Origin: Ilyomonas sp963790435
GTDB taxonomy: Bacteria; Bacteroidota; Bacteroidia; Chitinophagales; Chitinophagaceae
Assembly (NCBI GenBank): GCA_963790435.1
Contig: CAWBOI010000003.1
Span: forward strand, 248,001 to 312,000
Direction of reading: 5' to 3'
DNA length: 64,000 bases
In this document: in pieces, positions 56,201 through 64,000 of the stretch
How positions within the stretch are numbered: the stretch's first letter is position 1
How the letters are laid out: each line of letters begins with the position of its first letter
Program-made: the position numbers and the translations under genes
Notes under the pieces: generated by a model
What the model was told of the DNA's origin: nothing
The model's input: only the letters and a program-made list of their open reading frames with translations
The model's database searches: none

Positions 56201-57387
56201 ACAGGCCCCGCCAACGTTATTTATGGGTTGAATTTGCTGAGCCAATACAAGATGATAAAGACATTTATTTCGCACGTGTTTTAGCTTATGCGCCCGATCA
56301 GTTAATCAGCAATAACAGTCCTGAATTATGGGCTGCGCCTGATGAACCATCATTGCCGATTGACCCTGAATACATTCGTGTGATTACGCCAGATCAATCA
56401 ATAGACAATGCGGGTATGAATGCGATGCAGCCAATGCAAAAAGCAAACGACAGCGAGCGGCATTATTTGTTGCCATTGCCTGCAGGATTGAATAGTTCAT
56501 CGCCTGAACTGTTTGGTTTTTTTACTTATGAAATCAGAGTAGGTCATTACAAATACAAAGGCACCACTCAAAATGTTTGGACAACTGCGCAAGGAAGGTT
56601 TGGCAGAGCTTTACGGGCAACCGGAATTCAACATCCGGCTCCTGTTTTATTATGCAATGTGAACCGTGATGAGGAAAAATTATATGCCGTGGCGCCTTAT
56701 GCGCAAGCCGTTTACAAAGGAAAGAATGTAACCTCAAACCCGCCCCGCACGCAGCTTTGGGCCTTGTTGTATGCGCAGGTAAAACAAGCCGATAATAAAG
56801 ATTACCGCAACATTTTATTGGACGATAGAATGATGGACTGGCGCACACAGGTTGCCTTTAATCAACCGCAGGATGCTTATTTAAATTTAACCGATGCACA
56901 GGTGCAGCATTTAAAATTATCGGCTTTTCAAAACTGGAACCCGAAGCTGGGAAGCATTGCCAACAAAGCATCTTTATTTCCGGTTGATTATACCGCAATC
57001 AACAAAGATGCAACGAAGTGGGGAACGGCGTTGTGGCAGAATGATGAAGTGAATAGTTTGCTCTCCATGTATGGCTTGCCAGCCGATTCTTCGCTGAGTG
57101 TGTTGTGTGTTGAGATGTTGCCCACCATTACCAATGTTTACGACCACATCAATGATATTGGTGATGAAGCTACCTCTGCAAAAGTTGCGGGCAGCGTTTC
57201 TTCTTTTCATCCGCAAATCAAATCAGAATTAACGGATGCGGCATCGCGTTTTTCGGCAGATAAAATGACCACAAGAATGTATTTAAATCAACCCAAACCA
57301 TTGAGTGACCAATTGGGCGACTATCGCATTTTGCGAACTTCGCCACTTACTGAAGTGCCGTTTGTTTGCTGTACAGATTGCGGTTAA
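53280..57387 (+). CDS. Giant unrecognised protein B (about 1368 aa); three frame breaks
   Basis: The ATG at 53280 (MEDNTRFTILSFPQYFDGAT) opens a long segment that reads to 55565. Continuity to 57387 needs three one-base corrections: an extra A at 55542-55546, an extra base near 55789, and a missing C at 56206-56209. The corrected length is 4107 bases. Each joint then reads smoothly ('IVWKTAQALPDIVQRLSTQL', 'WDALEDISFVIERKKWFQHD', 'TGPRQRYLWVEFAEPIQDDK'). No signal peptide or membrane helix is visible. Recognisable texture includes 'GCSNRIRHTLSPDN', 'VNRDWTWD', 'YFARVLAYAPDQLI' and 'GFFTYEIRVGHYKY', which look like conserved blocks of an uncharacterised large-protein family rather than decayed sequence. 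It follows giant gene A and is followed by a terminator, so the pair is one transcription unit. Function unknown. Confidence 0.75.
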
Positions 57388-57402
57388 GTTTTATTTTTTG
57401 TG

Positions 57403-57449
57403 CAAAACCAAAAGCAGCTTTGATTGTTATAAAGCTGCTTTTGGTTTTG
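57403..57449 (+). terminator. Terminator of the giant two-gene unit, built from 11-mer copies
   Basis: Perfect 19-base arms (57403-57421 and 57431-57449) with a 9-base loop, GC core AGCAGC / GCTGCT, then a run of T. It lies 15 bases past the stop at 57387. The left arm overlaps GCAAAACCAAA (57402-57412), and the right arm carries all but the last base of the opposite-orientation motif (TTTGGTTTTG). Confidence 0.85.
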
Positions 57450-57598
57450 GTGCTTTTTATACCAGTTGATTAAAAACAAATGTTAACAAGAAGTGTTCGC
57501 TACTCTTAAAGTGGTTTTACATGTACAACCTCGCTGTGTTTGAATACGGATTCTATTGTAATACCAGCGCGATCAAACGGTTTCGGCAAATGATGTGA

Positions 57599-58105
57599 TT
57601 ACGAGTTTTGAACAGCGTAATACTTAGAAAATTTACTAAAGTATTTGATTGCTTCTATAACTTCTTCTTCAGACTTATCTGTAGTGTTGGGCAGCTTCAT
57701 TTTTCTCATGAAATATCCTTCCTCATTTTCTTTGTAAAATTCAACAATGAGAACGAAGTTATCTTTATAACTACCAGTAACGGCTTCCTGAGTGATATAA
57801 GCTTTTATAAAATTGTTCCAGTTCGTAATAAGCACATTACAACGATAAATTCCATTTTTATTAATTATAAAAAGTTGGTTGGCTGTATATCCTCTAAGTA
57901 TGAAAAAGATTGCAGGAACAAGCGAAAGAAAAATCATTTTCTTATACCTGATAATTTGATCGGTGTGATAATCCGAAAAAATATGGTAAAGAATAATTGC
58001 AGAAAGTATCAGTAGTAAAAAACCAAAAACAAGATTCACGGTTCTTGATTCTTTTACAATGAAGTTAGAGTCGTCTGTAAAGATATTGTTTTCAACTTTG
58101 TTCAT
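57599..58105 (-). CDS. Membrane protein with PH-like domain
   Basis: 168 residues. Two hydrophobic helices lie near residues 25-45 ('VNLVFGFLLLILSAIILYHI') and 57-72 ('MIFLSLVPAIFFILRGY'). The remainder ('NQLFIINKNGIYRCNVLITN', then WNNFIKAYI) resembles bacterial PH (bPH) domains, followed by a charged tail ('DKSEEEVIEAIKYFSKFSKY'). No family name is certain. It is a lone leftward gene between two rightward ones. Confidence 0.68.
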   Translation of the reverse strand: MNKVENNIFTDDSNFIVKESRTVNLVFGFLLLILSAIILYHIFSDYHTDQIIRYKKMIFLSLVPAIFFILRGYTANQLFIINKNGIYRCNVLITNWNNFIKAYITQEAVTGSYKDNFVLIVEFYKENEEGYFMRKMKLPNTTDKSEEEVIEAIKYFSKFSKYYAVQNS

Positions 58106-58353
58106 AAATGTTAGTAGCGGTTGGTTTGGAAAAGCAGATATTTCAGCTATTTATAAAGACGATAATACGAACAAAATGTATTGACATCGCTTATGCTTTT
58201 CGCCAAATCATCTTGTTTGTTTTAAACCGTCGTTGTAAATATATAAATACAAGTTCGTTTATTTTTCTTTTCCAAACTTCTCACCTCTTTCCCTTAATTT
58301 CAACGCCGCAAATACACGATTGCCTGCCTAAAAATTTTAATTGAAAAACACGT

Positions 58354-60929
58354 ATGAGTGCGTATGCCAATAACAATTTGCAGCAGTTTAAAAACCTTGT
58401 AGCGGTAAGGTTTCAGTTGTACAACAGCCTGTTTACCTCACTGCCGTTTCATCGCATTGAAAGAACCGGTGTATTGCTGTCCTTGTTTTTAATTCATTGC
58501 GAGGATGGCTTTAAAAAGAACGAAAGTCCAACGGAAATTATTGATTCGTTTCTCTCGCAATATACCAGTTACAATTTGCAGGAAGGTTTGGATTTGCTGT
58601 TTCGGTTTGTGCAATATACCGAGCGACAAGTAGTGTTGTTTGATGCGCTGGAAGATGCCGCGTTTACGCATATCAACGATATGAATGGTGCGGGTACACT
58701 AAAGCAATTGCAATCTATTGTAAGCAGTGCAGAAAAAGAGCCTGCGCTGGAAGAAAAGCTGCACGATTTTAATGTGCGGCTTGTGCTTACGGCGCATCCC
58801 ACGCAGTTTTATCCGGGTGAAGTGCTGGGCATCATTCACGATTTATCAAAAGCCTTAATGAATGAAAACGCAGCACTCATCAATTCGTATTTGCAGCAGC
58901 TTGGCAAAACGCCTTTTTTGCGAAAACAAAAACCAACACCGTTTGATGAAGCCACCAGTTTACTCTGGTATCTCGAACACGTATTTTACCAGGCTTCGGG
59001 CAATATCATCAGCTCCTTAAAAGCTTTGTTTCCTTATGCTGTGCATGAAAATAATCCTGTAATCCGAATGGGATTTTGGCCTGGTGGCGACAGAGATGGC
59101 AACCCTTTTGTAACGGCTGACATTACACGCAAAGTAGCGGCAGCGTTGCGCGAAGCTATCATCAGATGTTACTATCTGGACATTCGAAGACTCAAGCGCA
59201 GACTCACTTTCAAAGGTGTAGAAGCCCCGATACAGGAGCTGGAAAAAAAGATTTATAAAAGCCTCATCGCGCCTGAAGAAGCGTACTTGCTCAACAAAGA
59301 TGAAATGCTGCAAACGCTTCGGCAGGTAACGCAAACCATCATCACCGAACACAACGGTTTGTTTCTTCATGCGGTAGAAAATTTTATCAATAAAATTGAA
59401 ACCTTCGGGTTATACTTTGCTTCGCTGGACGTGCGACAAGATAGTTCGATACACGAAAAAACCATCAGCAGTATTGTTGCAAAAACAAACCTGCGCTTCC
59501 AAAGAATTACGATGAATTGAGTGAGGAAGAAAAAGCGGCTGCATTGCTTTCCATCTCGCAAAAAATAGATGATATTTCTATACTGGATGATGAATTGCAG
59601 CAGGATACTTTGGCTTCAATGAAAGCAATGAAAAGCATTCAGCAACACAATGGCGAAGAAGCCTGCAACCGCTACATCATTAGCCATAGCACAAGTGTAT
59701 TGAGCCTGCTTGAAGTGTATGGCTTGTTTTTACTGAGCGGATGGAAAAAAGAAGAACTTACGGTTGACATCATCCCGCTATTTGAAACCATTGACGATTT
59801 AAAAGCGGCTGCTCCGGTAATGGAAAATTTGTACAAAAACAAACAATACAAGCAACATTTGGGCCTGCGCAACGATACGCAAACCATTATGCTTGGCTTT
59901 TCCGATGGCACCAAAGATGGCGGTTATTTAATGGCAAATTATAGTATTTATAAAGCCAAAGAAGAGTTGACTACCATTAGCGAAAAGTATGGTATCAGCG
60001 TAGTGTTTTTTGATGGCAGAGGAGGTCCGCCGGCGCGTGGTGGCGGCAAAACGCATCGCTTTTATGCTTCGATGGGCAGAAACATTTCCAACAAAGAAAT
60101 ACAGCTTACTGTGCAGGGACAAACCGTAAGTTCTAATTTCGGAACGGTAGATACAGCGCAATTCAACATTGAGCAACTGATTCACGCCGGAATATCAAAC
60201 GATATTGTACCTCGCAAAGCTACCCTTACTGAAGACGAAGAAGCCCTGCTGGCGCGGCTTTCAAACATTGGTTATGATGCTTATAGCGAACTTAAAAATC
60301 ATCCTGACTTCATAGATTATTTAAGCAACGTAAGTCCGCTTCGGTATTATGCCGAAACCAATATTGCCAGCCGTCCTACCAAGCGGGGTGCATCTAAATT
60401 GACGTTAGACAGTTTGCGTGCCATTCCGTTTGTAGGTGCCTGGAGCCAAACCAAGCAAAATGTAACCGGCTATTATGGCGTAGGCGCAGCTTTGCAAACA
60501 ATGGAGCGGGAAGGCAAATGGAAAGAAGTGCAGGCCTTGTATAAAAACTCACTGTTCTTTAAAACGCTCATTGACAACTGCGAGATGGCAATGAAAAAAT
60601 GCTTCTTTCCGCTCACTGTTTATTTATCAAAACATCCTAAATATGGTGAGATATGGAGGATGACGTATGATGAATACGAACTCACGCTAAAATACATTCT
60701 ACGCCTTTCGGGCAACACCGATTTGATGGCCGATTATCCGGTTGAGCAACTGTCTATTCAGATGCGCGAACGCATTGTGTTGCCGCTGGCAGTGATTCAG
60801 CAATACTGCTTAAGCAAGCTGCGAGAAAGTAGTGAGAAAATAACAAAGTTGCCCTCGCATGATGTGTATGAAAAGCTCATCATTCGTTGTTCGTTTGGCA
60901 TCATTAACGCGGCAAGAAACAGTGTGTAA
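58354..60929 (+). CDS. ppc: Phosphoenolpyruvate carboxylase; one-base frame break
   Basis: Two overlapping open segments (58354-59520 and from 59517) are one gene of about 858 residues, near the usual size. One C is missing at 59490-59491: adding it gives 'AKTNPALPKNYDELSEEEKA' across the joint and 2577 bases in all. PEPC signatures are present in order: 'LVLTAHPTQFYPGEVLGII' (catalytic His), 'GFWPGGDRDGNPFVTADI', 'VVFFDGRGGPPARGGGKTHR', 'ASRPTKRGASKLTLDSLRAI' and 'PFVGAWSQTKQNVTGYYGVG'. The enzyme carboxylates PEP with bicarbonate to oxaloacetate, an anaplerotic step in the cytosol. The tail 'GIINAARNSV' deviates slightly from the usual RNTG ending. One 11-mer copy overlaps the frame break (59479-59489) and another lies 10 bases after the stop. 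Confidence 0.92.
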
Positions 60930-61028
60930 ACCGTAAGATTTGTTTTTGCTTCATTTCAAAAACATCGGAAGACTCTTAGGTTTTAAATATTGTAGAGCCT
61001 TTTATCTTCTGCTTTATATTTTCATAGT

Positions 61029-61238
61029 TCATCCAAAGAACCAAAAAATATAAGTACACTCTGAACAAATAAAACAGGTTGCAGAGCGGTCTGTCCAATC
61101 TAATTTAAAAAAAGTTGTGATTGACCTGTTAAGTTGCACCTGCCTGCTCCAAAAATATTTGTTTGCACAGATCGGGCATATCAATTCATGCCCTTTTACT
61201 TCAACCGTTTGGGGTTCTTTTTTCTTGAATAATTTCAT
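61029..61238 (-). CDS. Small zinc-ribbon protein
   Basis: 69 residues. Two cysteine pairs, C21-x2-C24 ('ELICPICANKYFWSR') and C55-x2-C58 with a further C61 ('ATCFICSECTYIFWFF'), form a probable zinc ribbon of the type seen in small putative nucleic-acid-binding proteins. The start MKLFKKKEPQ is strongly basic. It is a leftward gene between ppc and a rightward oxidoreductase, with 90-280 bases of spacer on either side. Function unknown. Confidence 0.78.
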   Translation of the reverse strand: MKLFKKKEPQTVEVKGHELICPICANKYFWSRQVQLNRSITTFFKLDWTDRSATCFICSECTYIFWFFG

Positions 61239-61514
61239 GAATGTTATTTGTAAGAGTCTTCTATCAATTTTGTAAGAGTAAGGTTACCTTTCGGAGTCTC
61301 TAACCAAATTTTTTTAGAAAGTATCGGTTAGATGAACAATATCAGCAGGGGCAAAAATCGCTTGTTCTTTTCATATCATCATGCCCGCTTTTGTTTTTGC
61401 GCATTTTCTTTCCAATTGTTTTTCTCATCATTTCATCAAAATTTGAACGCTGATTGAAGTACGAGCAGCGTATTTTTAATACCTTCATCAGCTATCACCA
61501 ATACACGTTTTGTT

Positions 61515-62873
61515 ATGCCACAATCGCGAAGATATTTTATCAAACAAACCACTCTTACTTCTGCCGGTGCGCTCTTAGGTGCCACTGCTTTTTCTGCCTC
61601 AAGTTATAAAAGAATCATCGGTGCCAACGACCGTGTGCGGGTGGGCGTTGTTGGCTTTTCCGACCGGCACAGAAGCTCGCACATGCCTTCCTTTATGAAT
61701 CATTACAAAGAACTGAATTTCGATTTGGTGGCAGTATCGGATATATGGAACAGGCGAAGAGAAGAAGGGGCTGCTGCCTGGAAAGAAAAAATGGGGCACG
61801 ATGTGGTTGCCTGTCGCAACAACGAAGAAATGTACGACAAAAAATTGGTGGATGCTGTGTTTATCAGCACTGCCGATTTTCAACATGCGCTGCACGCAAT
61901 GGAAGCAGTAAACGCCGGCTGTGATGCCTATGTAGAAAAACCTTTTGCCGAAACGATGGACGATAACCGCGCTGCATTAAAAACCATTAAAGCTTCCGGT
62001 AAAATTGTGCAGATTGGCTCCCAACGCAGAAGCGGCGCCAACTATTGGTCGGCTTACGATTTTATCCAATCGGGCAAGTTTGGACCCGTTACTATGGTGG
62101 AATTGACGTGGAATGTAAACCAGCCCGGACGCTGGCGCCGACCATCGTTAGTACCGTTGCTGAAAGAACAGGATACCGACTGGAAACGCTTTTTATTAAA
62201 CCGTCCCAACGATACATTCGACCCGAGAAAATACTTAGAGTTTCGCTTGTTCTGGCCTTATTCATCCGGACTGCCGGGGCAATGGATGAGCCACCAGATA
62301 GATACCGTGCATTGGTTTACCGGCCTGCCGCACCCGCGAAGTGCTGTAGCCAACGGCGGCATTTATATGTGGAAAGACGGCAGAAAAAACTGGGATACCA
62401 TGACCGTTGTTTTCGACTATGGCCCTATCAACGATCCAACTACCGGCTTCCAGGTAACTTTTGCTTCGCGTATGGACAACGGCGATGAAAATCCTACCGA
62501 AATTTATTATTCCAACGGCGGCGAACTGAACCTCAATACCAATAAAGTTTCGCCGCGTGGCGGGCTTACGCAGGCAATGGCTTCGCAAATGGGCATGCAG
62601 GCAAATTTGTTACCCGAAATGAGTTTGGCTGCTACGGAAAAAGTGGTGGCATCTGCCAACACCGGCGGCGATGTGCTTACATCAAACCACATCCGCAACT
62701 GGATGGAATGTGTGCGCAGCCGCAAACAGCCACATGCGCCGGTAGAAGCCGGTTATGCTCATGCCATAGCTGTGATTATGGCTAATGCTGCCGTTCATAC
62801 CGGCGCCAAAACAACCTTTGATGAACAAACCGGAGAAGTGATGGCGAATGGTAAACCTTTCAAATATTCGTAA
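61515..62873 (+). CDS. Gfo/Idh/MocA-family oxidoreductase with Tat signal
   Basis: 452 residues. The N-terminus MPQSRRYFIKQTTLTSAGAL has the twin-arginine motif (S-R-R-x-F-x-K), so a folded protein with bound NAD(P) is probably exported by the Tat system. The Rossmann motif is 'VRVGVVGFSDRHRSSHMPSF', slightly altered from GxGxxG; the conserved 'YVEKPFAETMDDNRA' carries the catalytic E-K-P. The C-terminal domain includes 'LPGQWMSHQIDTVHWFTGLP' and 'MECVRSRKQPHAPVEAGYAH', typical of the family. Members act on sugars or sugar-like substrates; the specific reaction is unknown. It is followed after 5 bases by a DUF6807 protein, so the two form an operon. Confidence 0.93.
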   Translation: MPQSRRYFIKQTTLTSAGALLGATAFSASSYKRIIGANDRVRVGVVGFSDRHRSSHMPSFMNHYKELNFDLVAVSDIWNRRREEGAAAWKEKMGHDVVACRNNEEMYDKKLVDAVFISTADFQHALHAMEAVNAGCDAYVEKPFAETMDDNRAALKTIKASGKIVQIGSQRRSGANYWSAYDFIQSGKFGPVTMVELTWNVNQPGRWRRPSLVPLLKEQDTDWKRFLLNRPNDTFDPRKYLEFRLFWPYSSGLPGQWMSHQIDTVHWFTGLPHPRSAVANGGIYMWKDGRKNWDTMTVVFDYGPINDPTTGFQVTFASRMDNGDENPTEIYYSNGGELNLNTNKVSPRGGLTQAMASQMGMQANLLPEMSLAATEKVVASANTGGDVLTSNHIRNWMECVRSRKQPHAPVEAGYAHAIAVIMANAAVHTGAKTTFDEQTGEVMANGKPFKYS

Positions 62874-62878
62874 GCTTT

Positions 62879-63922
62879 ATGTTGATAAAAAGAATAGTGC
62901 TTGTTGGTTGCAGCTGCTTCATTATTGCTTTTGGTTTTGCACAAAAAATGGAACGGGTAAATGTGGTTACAGATAACAATGCAAAACAAATCACCATCAC
63001 CATTGGTGGCAAACCGTTCACTACGTTTTGGTATCCCGATACATTGGAAAAGCCGGTGTTGTTTCCCATTATCGCAGCCGATGGAAAAGTAGTTACCCGT
63101 GGTTTTCCGTTGGCTACCCGCGCCGGCGATCCTACCGATCATCCGCATCATGTGGGGCTTTGGCTCAATTTTGAAAATGTAAACGGGCTGGATTTCTGGA
63201 ACAATTCGTATGCAATTCCAAAAGAAAAAAAGAAGGGTTACGGCTGGATAAAAACCGATAAAATAGTAGGGGAAAGCAGCGGCGAAAGAGGCATTTTATC
63301 ATATCACGCCAACTGGACGAATGAAGCCAATGATATACTGCTGGAGGAAAGAACACAGTATATTTTCAGCGGCAACGAACACGAACGTATCATTGATAGG
63401 ATTACCACGTTAACTGCCGATACGGTTGTTGTTTTTAAAGACGCCAAAGATGGTATGCTTGGCTTGCGGCTGGCGCATGAACTTCAAATTCCTTCCGGCG
63501 AAGACCAGCCATATACCGATGACAAAGGCAATATAACGTTTGTAAAAGGCGGCAACGATACCATTGCCAACGGAAATTATCTTACCAGCGAAGGGAAAAC
63601 GGGCAATGACGCCTGGAGCACACGCGCCCGCTGGTGCAAAGTAGGTGGAAAGATGGGAAGAGATTCGGTGAGCATTGCCATTATAGATCATCCGGCAAAC
63701 GTAAACTATCCTACCTTCTGGCACGCGCGCGGCTATGGTTTATTTGCTGCCAATCCATTGGGTGAAAACATTTTTACCAACGGTAAAAGCGCAAAAAATT
63801 TGCATCTGCAGAAGGGCGAATCTGTTACATTCCGCTATCGAATTGTTATTCAAAACGGGAATACGACTCTTTCTCCGAAACAGATAGATGCACTGGCAGA
63901 TGATTTTGCGAAGCAGAAATAA
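62879..63922 (+). CDS. DUF6807 (PmoA-like) exported protein
   Basis: 347 residues with a signal peptide (MLIKRIVLVGCSCFIIAFGF, then AQKMERV). Conserved DUF6807 texture: 'GKPFTTFWYPDTLEKPVLFP', 'AGDPTDHPHHVGLWLNFENV' with clustered His, and 'AIIDHPANVNYPTFWHARGY'. The family is named for a gene neighbour in methanotrophs but has no proven activity; in Bacteroidota it lies near sugar oxidoreductases. It starts 5 bases after the Tat-exported Gfo/Idh/MocA gene and is probably in the same periplasmic sugar pathway. The remaining bases to the window end show no further gene. Confidence 0.88.
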   Translation: MLIKRIVLVGCSCFIIAFGFAQKMERVNVVTDNNAKQITITIGGKPFTTFWYPDTLEKPVLFPIIAADGKVVTRGFPLATRAGDPTDHPHHVGLWLNFENVNGLDFWNNSYAIPKEKKKGYGWIKTDKIVGESSGERGILSYHANWTNEANDILLEERTQYIFSGNEHERIIDRITTLTADTVVVFKDAKDGMLGLRLAHELQIPSGEDQPYTDDKGNITFVKGGNDTIANGNYLTSEGKTGNDAWSTRARWCKVGGKMGRDSVSIAIIDHPANVNYPTFWHARGYGLFAANPLGENIFTNGKSAKNLHLQKGESVTFRYRIVIQNGNTTLSPKQIDALADDFAKQK

Positions 63923-64000
63923 ATGGTTGTTGGCAATTGTTGATATAACCGAACAAACAGATTGCCTTTAATGATTACTTTCATCATTTGCTCAATTCCT

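Noticed and set aside
58354..60929. True two-subunit PEP carboxylase
   Set aside because: The halves split in the middle of a conserved region with an ATGA overlap, and a single added C restores family sequence across the joint.

Overview
The window looks like a chromosomal piece of a Bacteroidota member, most likely from the Chitinophagia (family-level placement is inference). Supporting signs are two very large secreted proteins ending in type IX secretion (T9SS) sorting domains of type A and type B, many signal peptides, start codons without Shine-Dalgarno sites, several promoter matches to the Bacteroidota -7 consensus TAnnTTTG, and A/T-rich intergenic DNA rich in inverted repeats. I see no rRNA, tRNA or CRISPR array.

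Layout. 1-10.4 kb: two leftward genes for giant surface proteins (a beta-helix protein cut by the window edge and an Ig-like repeat protein with a T9SS type A tail, read in seven segments because of six one-base frame breaks). 10.4-12.4 kb: mostly non-coding, with a small GIY-YIG nuclease gene flanked by related inverted-repeat elements. 12.4-17.9 kb: an intact 1821-residue PKD-repeat protein with a gliding-type (T9SS type B) tail. 18-24.7 kb: two PhnB-like VOC proteins, a DJ-1/AraC regulator, a cysteine-marked outer-membrane barrel with a small CxGKC-type protein, and a glycosyltransferase / methyltransferase / PIG-L deacetylase group reminiscent of Nod-factor enzymes. 25-29 kb: an autoregulated-looking ArsR-SRPBCC-YdeI operon, a chimeric gene relic carrying a sigma-factor tail, and an outer-membrane protein. 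29-41.9 kb: M28 peptidase, hypothetical exported protein, aquaporin, SPFH protein, small membrane proteins, a TPR protein, two glycoside hydrolases (GH16, GH5) separated by a VapBC-type module, a TMEM175 channel and an SDR enzyme. 42-47 kb: a hybrid sensor kinase without its phospho-acceptor histidine, two small cysteine-rich exported proteins, a DPP-IV peptidase and a tiny membrane protein. 47.4-57.4 kb: a ParB-like small protein and a tandem pair of unrecognised giant proteins (about 1779 and 1368 residues). 57.6-64 kb: a PH-like membrane protein, PEP carboxylase, a zinc-ribbon protein, and a Tat-exported oxidoreductase with a DUF6807 protein.

Two genome-scale patterns stand out. First, the 11-mer TTTG(T/G)TTTTGC occurs at least 21 times on the two strands, far above chance, often just after stop codons and in one case built into a terminator stem. 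Second, thirteen single-base frame breaks, nearly all explained by a one-base change in a homopolymer, are confined to 4.4-8.1 kb and 42-59.5 kb. They are probably sequencing or assembly errors, because each corrected gene becomes an exact multiple of three with sensible protein sequence across the joint.

The best candidate for an undescribed system is the giant two-gene locus at 47.9-57.4 kb. The cysteine-rich small proteins, the GIY-YIG/repeat unit and the Nod-like enzyme trio follow.
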